From: Halobellus clavatus | GTDB lineage: Archaea; Halobacteriota; Halobacteria; Halobacteriales; Haloferacaceae | Direction of reading: 5' to 3' | Length of the DNA: 64,000 bases | Assembly: GCF_900107195.1 (NCBI RefSeq) | Contig: NZ_FNPB01000009.1 | Location: forward strand, 62,001 to 126,000 | Shown here: positions 46,639-55,341 of the stretch, piece after piece | How the letters are laid out: every line of letters starts with the position of its first letter | How positions within the stretch are numbered: position 1 is the stretch's first letter | Position numbers and translations under genes: made by a program | Notes under the pieces: model-generated | What the model saw: only the letters and a program-made list of their open reading frames with translations | Databases searched by the model: none | What the model was told of the DNA's origin: nothing

Positions 46639-47534
46639 TCTGAAACCCCCATTCGGTCGCGGACGAATGAAAAGTAGATGTACACAAGCGCTGTAGTCGT
46701 GATCGTCAGGACCGTCCCGACGGCGCTCGCGAAGGGCCAGTTGAGACCGTTCACGGCGCTGTCGTATATCAACCGCCCCATAGTCAGGTCAGAACGGCCG
46801 CCGAGCAAGTCAGGGGTCACGATGGAGTTCATCGTGAGGACGAACACGAAGATGGTCCCGGTGAGTAGACCGGGCAGGCTCAGGCGGAAGGTCACCTTGT
46901 AGAACGCCTGGAGCTGGTTCGCGCCGAGGTTTCGCGCGGCCGGGACGAGCGAGTCCGGAATGTCTTCGATCGAGGAGTAGACGGGGAGGACGACGAGCGG
47001 GAGGTATACCCCGATTAGACCGATCGTGACCGACAGCGTGTTCCCCAAGAGTGCGAGTTTGAAACCCAGCAGATCTTGGAGGACGGTGTTGATCACGCCG
47101 TTGGTAGCGAACAGAACGATCCACCCGTAGATGCGGACCACCGTCCCGACCATAAGCGGGAGGAAGACCGCGAACAGCGCCAACTGACGACGCAGCGGGG
47201 TGGTCGTTGCGATAAAGTACCCGAGTGGATACCCCAGTATCACACAGAACGCGGATACGATGAGCGACAGCCTGACCGTGTACCAGAGCAGTCCTTGGTA
47301 GAAGGGGTCGAACAGGAGCTGTTCGTAGTGTTCGAGGGTGAAGTTCCACGAGATGATCGTCGTCGCGCTGTACTCGAAGAAGCTGATGTACACCGCATAG
47401 AGGATCGGGAGGATCAGGAAAATCAGCAGGTACGCCGCCGGTGGCACGGCCGGAAGGTACTCGTCCAGCCAGTCCGAGACCCGGTTTGGCCGATCGAATA
47501 AGTTGCCCGTGTAATCGGTGATTGCGCCCAACAT
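46629..47534 (-). CDS. ABC transporter permease (PotB-like)
   Basis: This 301-aa permease has an N-terminal cytoplasmic tail, about six helices and the EAA-type motif DSLVPAARNLGANQLQAFYKVTFRLSLPG. It is partner of the PotC-like permease. It is separated by 1 bp from the ATPase gene (stop at 47536), overlaps the PotC-like gene by 10 bp, and lies in the operon solute-binding protein, ATPase, PotB, PotC. Confidence 0.92.
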   Translation of the reverse strand: MLGAITDYTGNLFDRPNRVSDWLDEYLPAVPPAAYLLIFLILPILYAVYISFFEYSATTIISWNFTLEHYEQLLFDPFYQGLLWYTVRLSLIVSAFCVILGYPLGYFIATTTPLRRQLALFAVFLPLMVGTVVRIYGWIVLFATNGVINTVLQDLLGFKLALLGNTLSVTIGLIGVYLPLVVLPVYSSIEDIPDSLVPAARNLGANQLQAFYKVTFRLSLPGLLTGTIFVFVLTMNSIVTPDLLGGRSDLTMGRLIYDSAVNGLNWPFASAVGTVLTITTTALVYIYFSFVRDRMGVSEWD

Positions 47535-47535
47535 A

Positions 47536-48573
47536 CTACGCCTCCACGAGCCCGTAGTCCTCGAACTGGACGGTCACGCTGTCACCTTTGGTGTACTTCG
47601 GTGCGCCCAGGTCAGTGGTGAGGAACTCGTTGCCACCGACTTCGATCTTGTACTCGGTTACCGAGCCAAGGTGGACTGTGCTGCGGACGGTCCCGGAGAA
47701 GACTCGGTCCCCATCGGAGGGGTTGATAGTGATGTCTTCGGGCCGAATGTAGAGGAGATCCGTGGGTGCGTCAGCGTCCGCCTCGTGCATCGGCAGCGAG
47801 ATGTCGTCGTCTTCGAACGTCACGGTACCGTTCTGACCCTTCGTGACAGAGACGAAGTTCGAGTCGCCGACGAAGTTCGCGACGAACTTCGACTGTGGGT
47901 CCTGGTAGATCTCCGACGGAGGCGCGTACCGGACCTTCTCACCCTCGTGAAGCACGAGCACGCGGTCAGACAGCGTCAGTGCCTCGCGCTGGTTGTGTGT
48001 CACGTAGATTGACGTGATCTCGAGCCGGTCGTGCAGGTCTTTGATCTCACGGCGCATCTGCTCGCGGAGCTGGCGGTCGAGGTCCGAGAGCGGTTCGTCG
48101 TAGAGGAGCAAGTCGGGCTCCAGGACGAGGACGCGGGCCAGCGCGACGCGCTGTTGTTCCCCGCCGCTCAAGTTCTGGATATTACGATCTTCGTAGCCTG
48201 GCAGTGAGACGATCTCGAGGATCTCGGCGACGCGCTCTTCCATCTCTGCCTCCGTGAGGTTCTCCCGATGTCGGAGCCCGAACGCCACGTTGTCGAACAC
48301 AGACATATGCGGAAACAGAGCCAGGCGCTGGAACACGAGCCCCATATTTCGGTCCTCGGGCGGGAGCCCGATCATTTCGTTCCCGGCGACGACGATGCTC
48401 CCCGCGGTGGGGTCGACGAATCCGGCGATCGACTTCAGCATCGTCGTCTTCCCGGATCCCGACGGCCCGAGAATCGAGACGAACTCGCCTTCCTCGATGT
48501 CTAATGAAACATCGTTCACTGCGACGACGTCCCCGTACGATTTTCGGAGGTTCTGAATGTTTACGAATGCCAT
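47536..48573 (-). CDS. ABC transporter ATPase (PotA-like)
   Basis: This 345-aa protein has Walker A ILGPSGSGKTTM (35-46), signature LSGGEQQR, Walker B LLLYDEPLSDLD and a C-terminal TOBE domain (RPEDITINP...GTVRSTVHLGSVTEYKIEVGG), as in PotA/FbpC-type importers. The ATG at 48573 (MAFVNIQNLRKSYG) is preferred over a longer frame. It energises the adjacent permease pair. It is terminated by TAG, showing amber codons serve as ordinary stops here. Confidence 0.94.
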   Translation of the reverse strand: MAFVNIQNLRKSYGDVVAVNDVSLDIEEGEFVSILGPSGSGKTTMLKSIAGFVDPTAGSIVVAGNEMIGLPPEDRNMGLVFQRLALFPHMSVFDNVAFGLRHRENLTEAEMEERVAEILEIVSLPGYEDRNIQNLSGGEQQRVALARVLVLEPDLLLYDEPLSDLDRQLREQMRREIKDLHDRLEITSIYVTHNQREALTLSDRVLVLHEGEKVRYAPPSEIYQDPQSKFVANFVGDSNFVSVTKGQNGTVTFEDDDISLPMHEADADAPTDLLYIRPEDITINPSDGDRVFSGTVRSTVHLGSVTEYKIEVGGNEFLTTDLGAPKYTKGDSVTVQFEDYGLVEA

Positions 48574-48662
48574 TTCTGGATTATAGCTTGAGATTGGCTG
48601 GATATTATTTATTCTTTGCGGAGAAAATACACCACGCACAGACGCGCTGACGGGTGTCGGTA

Positions 48663-49850
48663 TTACGCGCCAGCGATGATTTTCTTGAAGCGCTGGCCGT
48701 CTTCCTGCTTCTGCTGTTCCACTTGGAGCCAGTCGATACCGACGTCGTACCGCTGTCTCTGTTCCTCGGTGGGGCTGATCATCGGATGTTTCTCTTTGAC
48801 TTCTTCAGAGATCATCTCGGTCGCGGCCGGGTTAGCCGGCGGGTAGCCCATAATCTCGGCGAACTTGGCCTGCGGTTCGGGAGCCAGATTACCGTTTCCA
48901 GCTATTTTGGCCTGCTCGAGGCGGTCCTCGCTGGTGTGCTTCGTGATCGGGTAGCCCCAGTAGTCCTGGACGCATCCACCCTCAGGGACCGAGAAGCCCA
49001 TCGGGAGGCCCTCGTCGATCTCAATGTTCTCGGCTCGCGCCGAAAGGAATGGCGCGACGTACATCTCGTCGTTCAGATAGAGAGACCGAGCCTGGTCGAT
49101 CGAGTCGAAAATGATGGGATCGGTCGTCTCGACGAACTCACGGAGCCATTCCAACCCTGGTTCGATGTTGTCGAGCGAACCGCCCTTGATCTTGTTGATG
49201 ACGTAGAAGTACTTCGAGCCCGCGTTGTCCCAGGGCTCGAATCCGACTTTCCCCTCGAGATCGGGGTCGATGAGCGAATCCCACGTATTGAATTCTTTGT
49301 CGGTCTTGTCCTCCCGGTAGGCGATCCCACGCGGGAAGTAGACAGTCCCGCCCATATACTCGTTCTTGAACGCAGGCGGGATGTCGTCGTAGTTATCGAA
49401 CTCCGTCTGTTTGATCAGGGCGTCGTTCTGTCCGAGAAGTTCGGCGCGCTGCCCGTCCAGTTCGACGAGTTCGTAGTTCGGATTCTCCGGATCGCGTTTC
49501 AGCTCCGCCGTGTACTGTTCGGACGAAGCGGTGATGTACTTGTAATTGTATTCCTCTTCGTACGGCGGCTCACCGTTTGCGAACGGCTCGAAGAACGCCG
49601 CCTGGCGGTCCTCTCCCCAGCTGCCGCCGCCACCGCCGACGCGGACGACTGCCTTGTCGCCACCGGAGCTGCCGCCGCTGGAGCTGGTGGTACTTCCGTC
49701 ACCGGAACCGCTGTCGCCGCTACCACTGTCGCCGTCGGACGAGCCACCGCCGCCGCCACCGGAACAGCCGGCAAGTCCTGCGACTCCAGTCCCTGCGGCA
49801 AGTGCTTTGACCACTTTTCTCCGAGACAGCGGGCTGTCATTGACACCCAT
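48663..49850 (-). CDS. Extracellular solute-binding lipoprotein (PotD-like)
   Basis: This 395-aa protein begins SRRKVVKALAAGTGVAGLAGCSG, a Tat-type lipoprotein signal with LAGC lipobox (Cys about 31), then a Gly/Ser/Asp/Thr-rich linker of about 40 residues typical of halophile binding proteins, and a PotD/FbpA-like body (VVRVGGGGGSWGEDRQAAFFEP, GKVGFEPWDNAG, YLNDEMYVAPFLSARAENI). It is the receptor of the importer; first gene of the operon, with an AT-rich promoter at about 49865-49905 and a palindromic operator beyond. Confidence 0.92.
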   Translation of the reverse strand: MGVNDSPLSRRKVVKALAAGTGVAGLAGCSGGGGGGSSDGDSGSGDSGSGDGSTTSSSGGSSGGDKAVVRVGGGGGSWGEDRQAAFFEPFANGEPPYEEEYNYKYITASSEQYTAELKRDPENPNYELVELDGQRAELLGQNDALIKQTEFDNYDDIPPAFKNEYMGGTVYFPRGIAYREDKTDKEFNTWDSLIDPDLEGKVGFEPWDNAGSKYFYVINKIKGGSLDNIEPGLEWLREFVETTDPIIFDSIDQARSLYLNDEMYVAPFLSARAENIEIDEGLPMGFSVPEGGCVQDYWGYPITKHTSEDRLEQAKIAGNGNLAPEPQAKFAEIMGYPPANPAATEMISEEVKEKHPMISPTEEQRQRYDVGIDWLQVEQQKQEDGQRFKKIIAGA

Positions 49851-49941
49851 AGGTAGGGATATACATAGTACTACTAAAACATTTTCAAATATATATGATA
49901 CTATCCCCGAACAGAGACGCACAAGTGGGACCGAACATTTT

Positions 49942-49958
49942 GTTCAACAATATTGAAC
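49942..49958. promoter_or_regulatory. GTTCAA-N5-TTGAAC operator between the importer and iclR
   Basis: A perfect 6-bp dyad lies in the 168-bp intergenic region between the solute-binding protein gene (leftward) and the IclR gene (rightward). It probably binds that IclR, controlling both directions. A similar half-site (GTTCAATAGTATTAAAC, one mismatch) recurs at 50937-50953 upstream of the LigM-like gene. Confidence 0.6.
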
Positions 49959-50018
49959 TAAGACGTTGGCTCCGCGAGAACAACAAGATTGTTAATGCGT
50001 CGCACCGAATTCCGTGGT

Positions 50019-50789
50019 ATGGCTCAACACGACAACACCCTCAAATCGGTCGACAAAGTGTTCAAGATGGTTGAACACCTCAAAACCAACGGTGGAAAAA
50101 CGGTCACAGAACTATCACAGGAGCTAGATATGCCGAAAAGTACTGTACAGGTCTATTTGAATACCCTGGCGAAGAACAAGTTCGTCGTACAGAACGGTGC
50201 GACGTACCAGATCGGTCTGCAGTTCCTGCAATATGGAATGTACGCGCTCTGGAACGAACCCGTGTTCCCGAACGTCAAATCGAAAGTCGAGGAACTGGCG
50301 GACACGACGGGTGAACTGGCGGCCTGCTTCGTAGAGGAACTCGGAGAGGCCGTGTACGTCTATGGGACGGAAGGAAATCGGGCGATCCGAACAGACCTCA
50401 CAATGGGTGATCGGTCGGGACTCCACTGTACAGCCAGCGGGAAGGCGATATTCGCCCATCTCTCACAGGAGCGAATCGAAGAGATCATCTCACAGCGATC
50501 GCTAGAGCGGAAGACGCCACAGACGATCACGGACCCCGACGAGCTGCGAGAGGAGCTAAAACAGATACGCGAGCGGGGTCACGCGTACTCCAAGGAGGAG
50601 TCTGTCGAGGGGATGCGCTCGGTCGCTGCACCAATCCTGCTCGACGGAGAGGTCGTCTGCTCGATTAGTCTCGCCGGACCCGCAAACCGCTTCGTCGGCG
50701 AGCGGTTCACATCTGAGGTACCGGACATCGTGAAGGGTGCAGCCAACGAGATCGAACTGAAACTGACATATTCCGAGAGCGGGCTGTAG
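50019..50789 (+). CDS. IclR-family transcriptional regulator
   Basis: This 256-aa protein has a winged helix NTLKSVDKVFKMVEHLKTNG, ELDMPKSTVQVYLNTLAKNK (residues 5-55) and an effector domain with HCTASGKAIFAHL, RERGHAYSKEESVEGMRSVAAPI and SISLAGPANRF. The ATG at 50019 is preferred over an upstream one that precedes a non-conserved tail. It is divergent from the importer operon and is followed, 14 bp after its stop, by a pair of palindromic operators and then the LigM-like gene. Confidence 0.93.
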   Translation: MAQHDNTLKSVDKVFKMVEHLKTNGGKTVTELSQELDMPKSTVQVYLNTLAKNKFVVQNGATYQIGLQFLQYGMYALWNEPVFPNVKSKVEELADTTGELAACFVEELGEAVYVYGTEGNRAIRTDLTMGDRSGLHCTASGKAIFAHLSQERIEEIISQRSLERKTPQTITDPDELREELKQIRERGHAYSKEESVEGMRSVAAPILLDGEVVCSISLAGPANRFVGERFTSEVPDIVKGAANEIELKLTYSESGL

Positions 50790-50802
50790 GCCGAGGGTCA
50801 GA

Positions 50803-50899
50803 ATAACAAGTGTACATATATTATAAATATTCTTGACGGCAGTGTCTCAAGTGCACTCCACCGGCAGAATGCAAATTATAACATATGTACATTTGTTAT
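50803..50899. promoter_or_regulatory. Two tandem 22-bp palindromic operators
   Basis: Site 1 (50803-50824) and site 2 (50878-50899) each have ATAACA at the left, a central GTACAT and TTAT at the right (site 2 has the full TGTTAT). Their centres are 75 bp apart, about seven helical turns. A third copy lies at 61878-61899. The sites are upstream of the LigM-like gene (start 51196) and downstream of iclR; dimeric binding by an IclR is likely (inference). Confidence 0.7.
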
Positions 50900-50928
50900 G
50901 TCTTGGACATCGTGCAGAGTTCCCGGCG

Positions 50929-50998
50929 GCAGAATTGTTCAATAGTATTAAACACAAGTCAGAAAAACGATCATTACGAATTTCCTGAACAATTCTGC
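50929..50998. repeat. Inverted repeat of 13 bp spanning 70 bp
   Basis: GCAGAATTGTTCA (50929-50941) and TGAACAATTCTGC (50986-50998) are perfect reverse complements. The left arm overlaps the GTTCAATAGTATTAAAC half-operator at 50937-50953. The region 50900-51195 otherwise has no ORF. TTTTAAATA at 51165-51173 is the probable TATA box of the LigM-like gene. Confidence 0.55.
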
Positions 50999-51195
50999 GC
51001 CGACGGTCGAGCCCGAGTCAGAGCTCCGCACGACTGATCGATACCAGATCCCGTAGCGTACGACGTGTACAGATGGTTTCGGCGGGAGAATCTACCAACG
51101 ACGTTTGGAGGCACAATCGATGGTCCACCGTTCGGGCACCCATTCTATCCCGGTGGTACGGTAGTTTTAAATAACAAAAACGTATTCACCTCTGT

Positions 51196-52548
51196 ATGGC
51201 TGACCGAAGCCTACAGACAGCTCTAGATGCAGCTCAGGATCCAGTGGGAATGCTCCAACAGGCCGGCGGTCGGTGGGTCTGGCCGCAGGAAGTAAAACGC
51301 GAGTACACGAACTGGATGGACGAGCTTCGCGCCGCCCGCGAAACGTGTGTGTTGGCGGATCTCTCACACCACCAGATGGACCAAGTGATCGAGGGTCCCG
51401 ATTCGTTCGACCTTCTCAAGAAGCTCTGTACGAACAGCTTCGAGGGATTCGACGTCGGGAAAGCCAAGCAAGCCATTTTGTGTAATCCCGACGGCAAATT
51501 CATCGGAGACGGAGTACTGCAGCGACTCGAGGAACAGAAATTCGTGATGAGCGGAAAAATCCCCGCCGCCCACTGGCTCGCCTACCACGCTGAGACGGGT
51601 GAGTACGACGTCAGCGAAACGATCTATCCGAAGTCCTCGAAGACCGACGACGACCCGCACTACTACACCTACCAGGTCCAGGGACCGAACGCGCTCGACG
51701 TGATGCAGGAGATCGTCGACGAGTCTCTCACTGACATCCCGTTCTTCAATTTCAAGCGGATTTCCATCGCGGGCGAAGAGGTTCGCGCACTCCGTCACGG
51801 AATGGCCGGCGAGATTGGCTTCGAACTACAGGGCCCCTACGAACACGCCGACCTGATCAAAGACGTAATCCTCGAAGCGGGAGAGGAATACGACATCCAA
51901 CGGCTCGGGACCCGTGCGTACGAACCGCTGAGTGTGAAGCTCGGCTGGGTCACGACGCACGTCCCCGCGATATACACCGGCGAAGAGATGGCAGAGTACC
52001 GCGAGTGGCTGAGCGCGAGTAGCTACGAAGGCACGTATTCGATCGCTGGAAGCTACCACTCGGATGACATTCGTGATTACTACGTGAGTCCGATCGATAT
52101 CGGCTACGACCATATGGTCGAGTTCGACCACGACTTCGTCGGACGGGAGGCCCTCGAAACCGAGGCAGCAGACCCCGATCGGACACGCGTGACGCTCGTC
52201 TGGGACGACGAGGACGCGATCAGAATCTTCGCATCGCTGTTCGATGACGACGCACTCCCGAACAAGTTCATCGATCTTCCGCGCGATCGGTGGGGCGGCC
52301 ACCACGACAAAGTGCTCAAAGACGGCGAGATCGTCGGCATCTCGAAGAGCTTCGCGTACTCCTACAGTGATCGGGAGATGATTTCCATCTGCTCGATCGA
52401 TCGAGAATACAGCGAACCCGGGACAGAGGTCAGTTTCGTCTGGGGTGAAGAGGGTGGTCAATCACCGAATCCAACGGTGGAGACACATTCGCAGACGGAG
52501 ATATCCGCGACAGTCGCACCAAGTCCGTACCTCGACGACGCACGATAG
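51196..52548 (+). CDS. LigM-like folate-dependent O-demethylase (GcvT family)
   Basis: This 450-aa protein of the aminomethyltransferase fold is closer to vanillate/3-O-methylgallate demethylase LigM than to GcvT, as seen in LADLSHHQMDQVIEGPDSFD, IGDGVLQRLEEQKFVMSGKI, PAAHWLAYHAETGEYDV, RALRHGMAGEIGFELQGPYE, PAIYTGEEMAEYREWLSASSYE, YYVSPIDIGYDHMVEFDHDFVGREALE and the tail SIDREYSEPGTEVSFVWGEEGG. LigM moves a methyl group from a methoxyarene to tetrahydrofolate. Length fits LigM (about 470). The probable TATA box at 51165-51173 lies about 25 bp upstream, so the message is probably near-leaderless. The substrate in this organism is not proven; aromatic or aliphatic methyl ethers are possible. 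Confidence 0.82.
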   Translation: MADRSLQTALDAAQDPVGMLQQAGGRWVWPQEVKREYTNWMDELRAARETCVLADLSHHQMDQVIEGPDSFDLLKKLCTNSFEGFDVGKAKQAILCNPDGKFIGDGVLQRLEEQKFVMSGKIPAAHWLAYHAETGEYDVSETIYPKSSKTDDDPHYYTYQVQGPNALDVMQEIVDESLTDIPFFNFKRISIAGEEVRALRHGMAGEIGFELQGPYEHADLIKDVILEAGEEYDIQRLGTRAYEPLSVKLGWVTTHVPAIYTGEEMAEYREWLSASSYEGTYSIAGSYHSDDIRDYYVSPIDIGYDHMVEFDHDFVGREALETEAADPDRTRVTLVWDDEDAIRIFASLFDDDALPNKFIDLPRDRWGGHHDKVLKDGEIVGISKSFAYSYSDREMISICSIDREYSEPGTEVSFVWGEEGGQSPNPTVETHSQTEISATVAPSPYLDDAR

Positions 52549-52953
52549 AGTGAGTTCGGTGACGACTATCGTCTGGTTCGTCGCTTTCGTAGGTGAAGTC
52601 CGGTATTTTTGATCGGTGTAGCCTAAATTATGGGTCCGCACGATCAGCAGTGGACTCGGTTGGGGAATCAGGAGTCATTGATTTACTGGTGATCCCCGCT
52701 CTGGTGGACTTCGCCAACCGTGATTACGGCCATACGAAAATACCGCTACCAAGTTCTTTGTTGATACCAACTCTCTGCAGTAACGTTCCAGATCGTTCTG
52801 AATGGAGTTCGACTTGGTAAGTAACGCTTCAGTACTGGTCAAGAGACAGCTAGCGACCCAAATATGTCTATTAGTAATATTAATAACCTATACAATTATT
52901 GCAGGTTAGTATATTTATACCCCATTTCCAGTAGTGCACTTAGATGGCCAGCA
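52549..52953. other. Intergenic region with promoter of tdh
   Basis: No ORF is supported. The last 100 bp are AT-rich and contain TAACCT-N12-AGGTTA (about 52884-52907), a 6-bp inverted repeat, and a TATA box at 52911-52919, 35 bp before the tdh start. Confidence 0.5.
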
Positions 52954-53889
52954 ATGGATACCATACTAGTCACTGGAGCACTCGGTCAGATCGGCTCCGA
53001 ACTCACGCCGGCGCTCCGAGATCGATACGACGACGTAAGGATAGTAGCCAGCGATATCGAATCCGGTCCGGATGTGTCGCAACCGTACGAGACAGTCGAC
53101 GTGACGGACCGCTCGCAGGTTGAGGCAGTCGTGGAAAAATATGACGTCGATACCGTATTCCACCTAGCAGCCCTGTTGTCTGCTGCTGGCGAACAGAACC
53201 CCGATAAAGCATTCGAGGTGAATATCCAGGGATTGTACAACGTCCTCGAAGTCGGGCGGGAGTACGGACTCAACCGCATCGTGGTCCCGAGTTCGATCGC
53301 GGTGTACGGGCCTGCGACTCGGAACAATCCGTCCGAGCGCGCAATCAGATCGCCCACGACGATGTACGGAATAAGCAAGGTTCTGGCGGAGAATCTTGCT
53401 ACATACTACTACCAAACATATGATTTGGACGTTCGCGGAATCAGACTCCCAGGGATCGTGAGTCACAAAACCAGACCAGACGGCGGGACGACTGACTACG
53501 CCGTCGACGCCTTCTATGAGGCGATCGATACGGGTGAGTACACCTACTTCGTCCGGAAGGACACGCGACTCCCGATGGTCTATATGGCCGATGCAATCGA
53601 CGCGATCATCACCCTCTCAGAGGCAGACAAATCGGACCTGCGGTTCCAGTGTGAGTACAACATCTCCGGATTGAGTTTCACCGCAAGCGAGTTGAGCGAG
53701 CGGATCGAAGAGCGAATCGGGAGATTCAACGCCCGGTACGAACCCGATGGACGGCAGTCGATCGCGGATTCGTGGCCGAGCACGCTCGACGATTCGGCCG
53801 CCCGATCCGACTGGGGCTGGTCTCCTGAGTACGACCTCGACAGACTCGTAGACGAGATGGTTCGCAATCTCCAGCGGAAGGTCAAATGA
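52954..53889 (+). CDS. tdh: L-threonine 3-dehydrogenase, SDR type
   Basis: This 311-aa protein belongs to the extended-SDR family of threonine dehydrogenases. Marks are the NAD motif VTGALGQIGSEL (about 6-17), VDTVFHLAALLSAAGEQNP, the catalytic VPSSIAVYGP Ser and TMYGISKV Tyr/Lys (about 138-145), and the family signatures RLPGIVSHKTRPDGGTTDYAV, RLPMVYMADAIDAI and ADSWPSTLDDSAARSDWGWSPEYDL. It oxidises threonine to 2-amino-3-oxobutyrate, used by KBL from the next gene. The ATG at 52954 is chosen; upstream residues are not protein-like. Confidence 0.92.
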   Translation: MDTILVTGALGQIGSELTPALRDRYDDVRIVASDIESGPDVSQPYETVDVTDRSQVEAVVEKYDVDTVFHLAALLSAAGEQNPDKAFEVNIQGLYNVLEVGREYGLNRIVVPSSIAVYGPATRNNPSERAIRSPTTMYGISKVLAENLATYYYQTYDLDVRGIRLPGIVSHKTRPDGGTTDYAVDAFYEAIDTGEYTYFVRKDTRLPMVYMADAIDAIITLSEADKSDLRFQCEYNISGLSFTASELSERIEERIGRFNARYEPDGRQSIADSWPSTLDDSAARSDWGWSPEYDLDRLVDEMVRNLQRKVK

Positions 53890-54049
53890 ACGCTGTTGTA
53901 GCTCAATCACGGACTGATCCACCGGATCACCGTGATAAGCCGGCGAGGAGAGGTCGCTCTCGATACCCCATCCAGAGTATTCTATCGAAACCAAGGGCCG
54001 AAGGACAGTTCATCAACGAAACGGCCGAAACAATCAGAAAACACAATTT

Positions 54050-55231
54050 ATGACGAAAGAAACGACTGCATACCTGCGCGAGAAGTACGAGAAGATGAAC
54101 GAGCGAGACGAAACGTGGCCGCTCAAGCAACTGGAGACGGCATCCCAAGCGAGGCCGATCGTCGAGGGACAAGAGGTGATTATGCTCGCCTCGAACAACT
54201 ACCTGGACCTGGCGAACGATGTCCGTCTCCGGGAAGCGGCGGGGGACGCAATCGAGAGATTCGGTGTCGGTGCGGGATCTGACTGGTCTATCGCGGGGTA
54301 CACGGAACTCCAGGACGAGCTCCACGACGCCATCGCCGAATTCAAAGGAACCGAGGGAGGACTGTCCTATCAGACCGGATTCGCGGTGAACGCCGGCCTA
54401 CTCCCACAGTTGCTGGACGACGGTGACGTGTACGTCTCCGACGAATACAATCACGGGAGCATCATCGACGGAATCCGACTGTCGCCTGCTGATACCCGCG
54501 TGTACGAACATTCAGATATGTCGGATCTGGAGCGAGTGCTACGGTCGGCAAGCACCGAGTACAATCGGATCATCGTGGTGACCGATGGGGTGTTCTCAAT
54601 GGATGGCGACGTGGCAAAACTCGACGAGATCCACCGCCTCGCCGAGGAGTACCAAGCGATGACATACGTCGACGACTGTCACGGTGAAGGGGTTCTGGGT
54701 GACGGCCACGGCATCACGGCCGAGTTCGGTCTCGAAGAGGAGATTGACTTTCAGATGGGTAGTTTCTCGAAAGCCTGTGGCGGGTTCGGTGGAATGCTCG
54801 CTGGCGATCAACACGTCGTAGATTTCGCGTATAACACATCGAGGACGTGGTTGCTGAGCGCTGGGTATCCCCCTGCCGTCGCAGCCGCAAACAAGCGCGC
54901 TCTCGAGATTATCGACGACGAACCGGAACGCGTCCGGGACCTGTGGAGCAAACGGGAGTACTTCCAGTCCGAATTGGAGGACCTAGGATACGATACTGGA
55001 GCGAGCGAAACACCCATTGTGCCAGTGATGATCGGTGACAGTAAGACGGCCAAAGAGCTTGCCGAGCGGCTGTTTGAGAGGGGGGTGTTTGCTCTCTCAA
55101 TCGTCTATCCGATGGTGCCACGCGGAGAGGCACGGATCAGGAATCAAATAAACGTCGGGCTCACCGAGGCGGACCTCAACGAAGCCTTACGAGTCTACGA
55201 GAGAGTCGGTCGAGAACTCGACATCATCTAA
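54050..55231 (+). CDS. kbl: 2-amino-3-ketobutyrate CoA ligase (glycine C-acetyltransferase)
   Basis: This 393-aa alpha-oxoamine synthase has the PLP Lys in MGSFSKACGGFGG (about 240), ASNNYLDLANDVRLREAA, SDEYNHGSIIDGIRLS, YVDDCHGEGVLG and RLFERGVFALSIVYPMVPRGEARIRNQI. With TDH it converts threonine to glycine plus acetyl-CoA; the glycine can enter the gcv operon at 30-36 kb. It is 160 bp downstream of tdh, so cotranscription is likely. No defect seen. Confidence 0.93.
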   Translation: MTKETTAYLREKYEKMNERDETWPLKQLETASQARPIVEGQEVIMLASNNYLDLANDVRLREAAGDAIERFGVGAGSDWSIAGYTELQDELHDAIAEFKGTEGGLSYQTGFAVNAGLLPQLLDDGDVYVSDEYNHGSIIDGIRLSPADTRVYEHSDMSDLERVLRSASTEYNRIIVVTDGVFSMDGDVAKLDEIHRLAEEYQAMTYVDDCHGEGVLGDGHGITAEFGLEEEIDFQMGSFSKACGGFGGMLAGDQHVVDFAYNTSRTWLLSAGYPPAVAAANKRALEIIDDEPERVRDLWSKREYFQSELEDLGYDTGASETPIVPVMIGDSKTAKELAERLFERGVFALSIVYPMVPRGEARIRNQINVGLTEADLNEALRVYERVGRELDII

Positions 55232-55341
55232 CCGTCCAACAAGAAGTCACGCAGACAACCCGAGCAGAGGACGGAGCGGACGGGGGTGACCCAGGTGACT
55301 TCGTCGTTGAGTTGGCTTCGAAAACCAATCTACTCCCGGGA

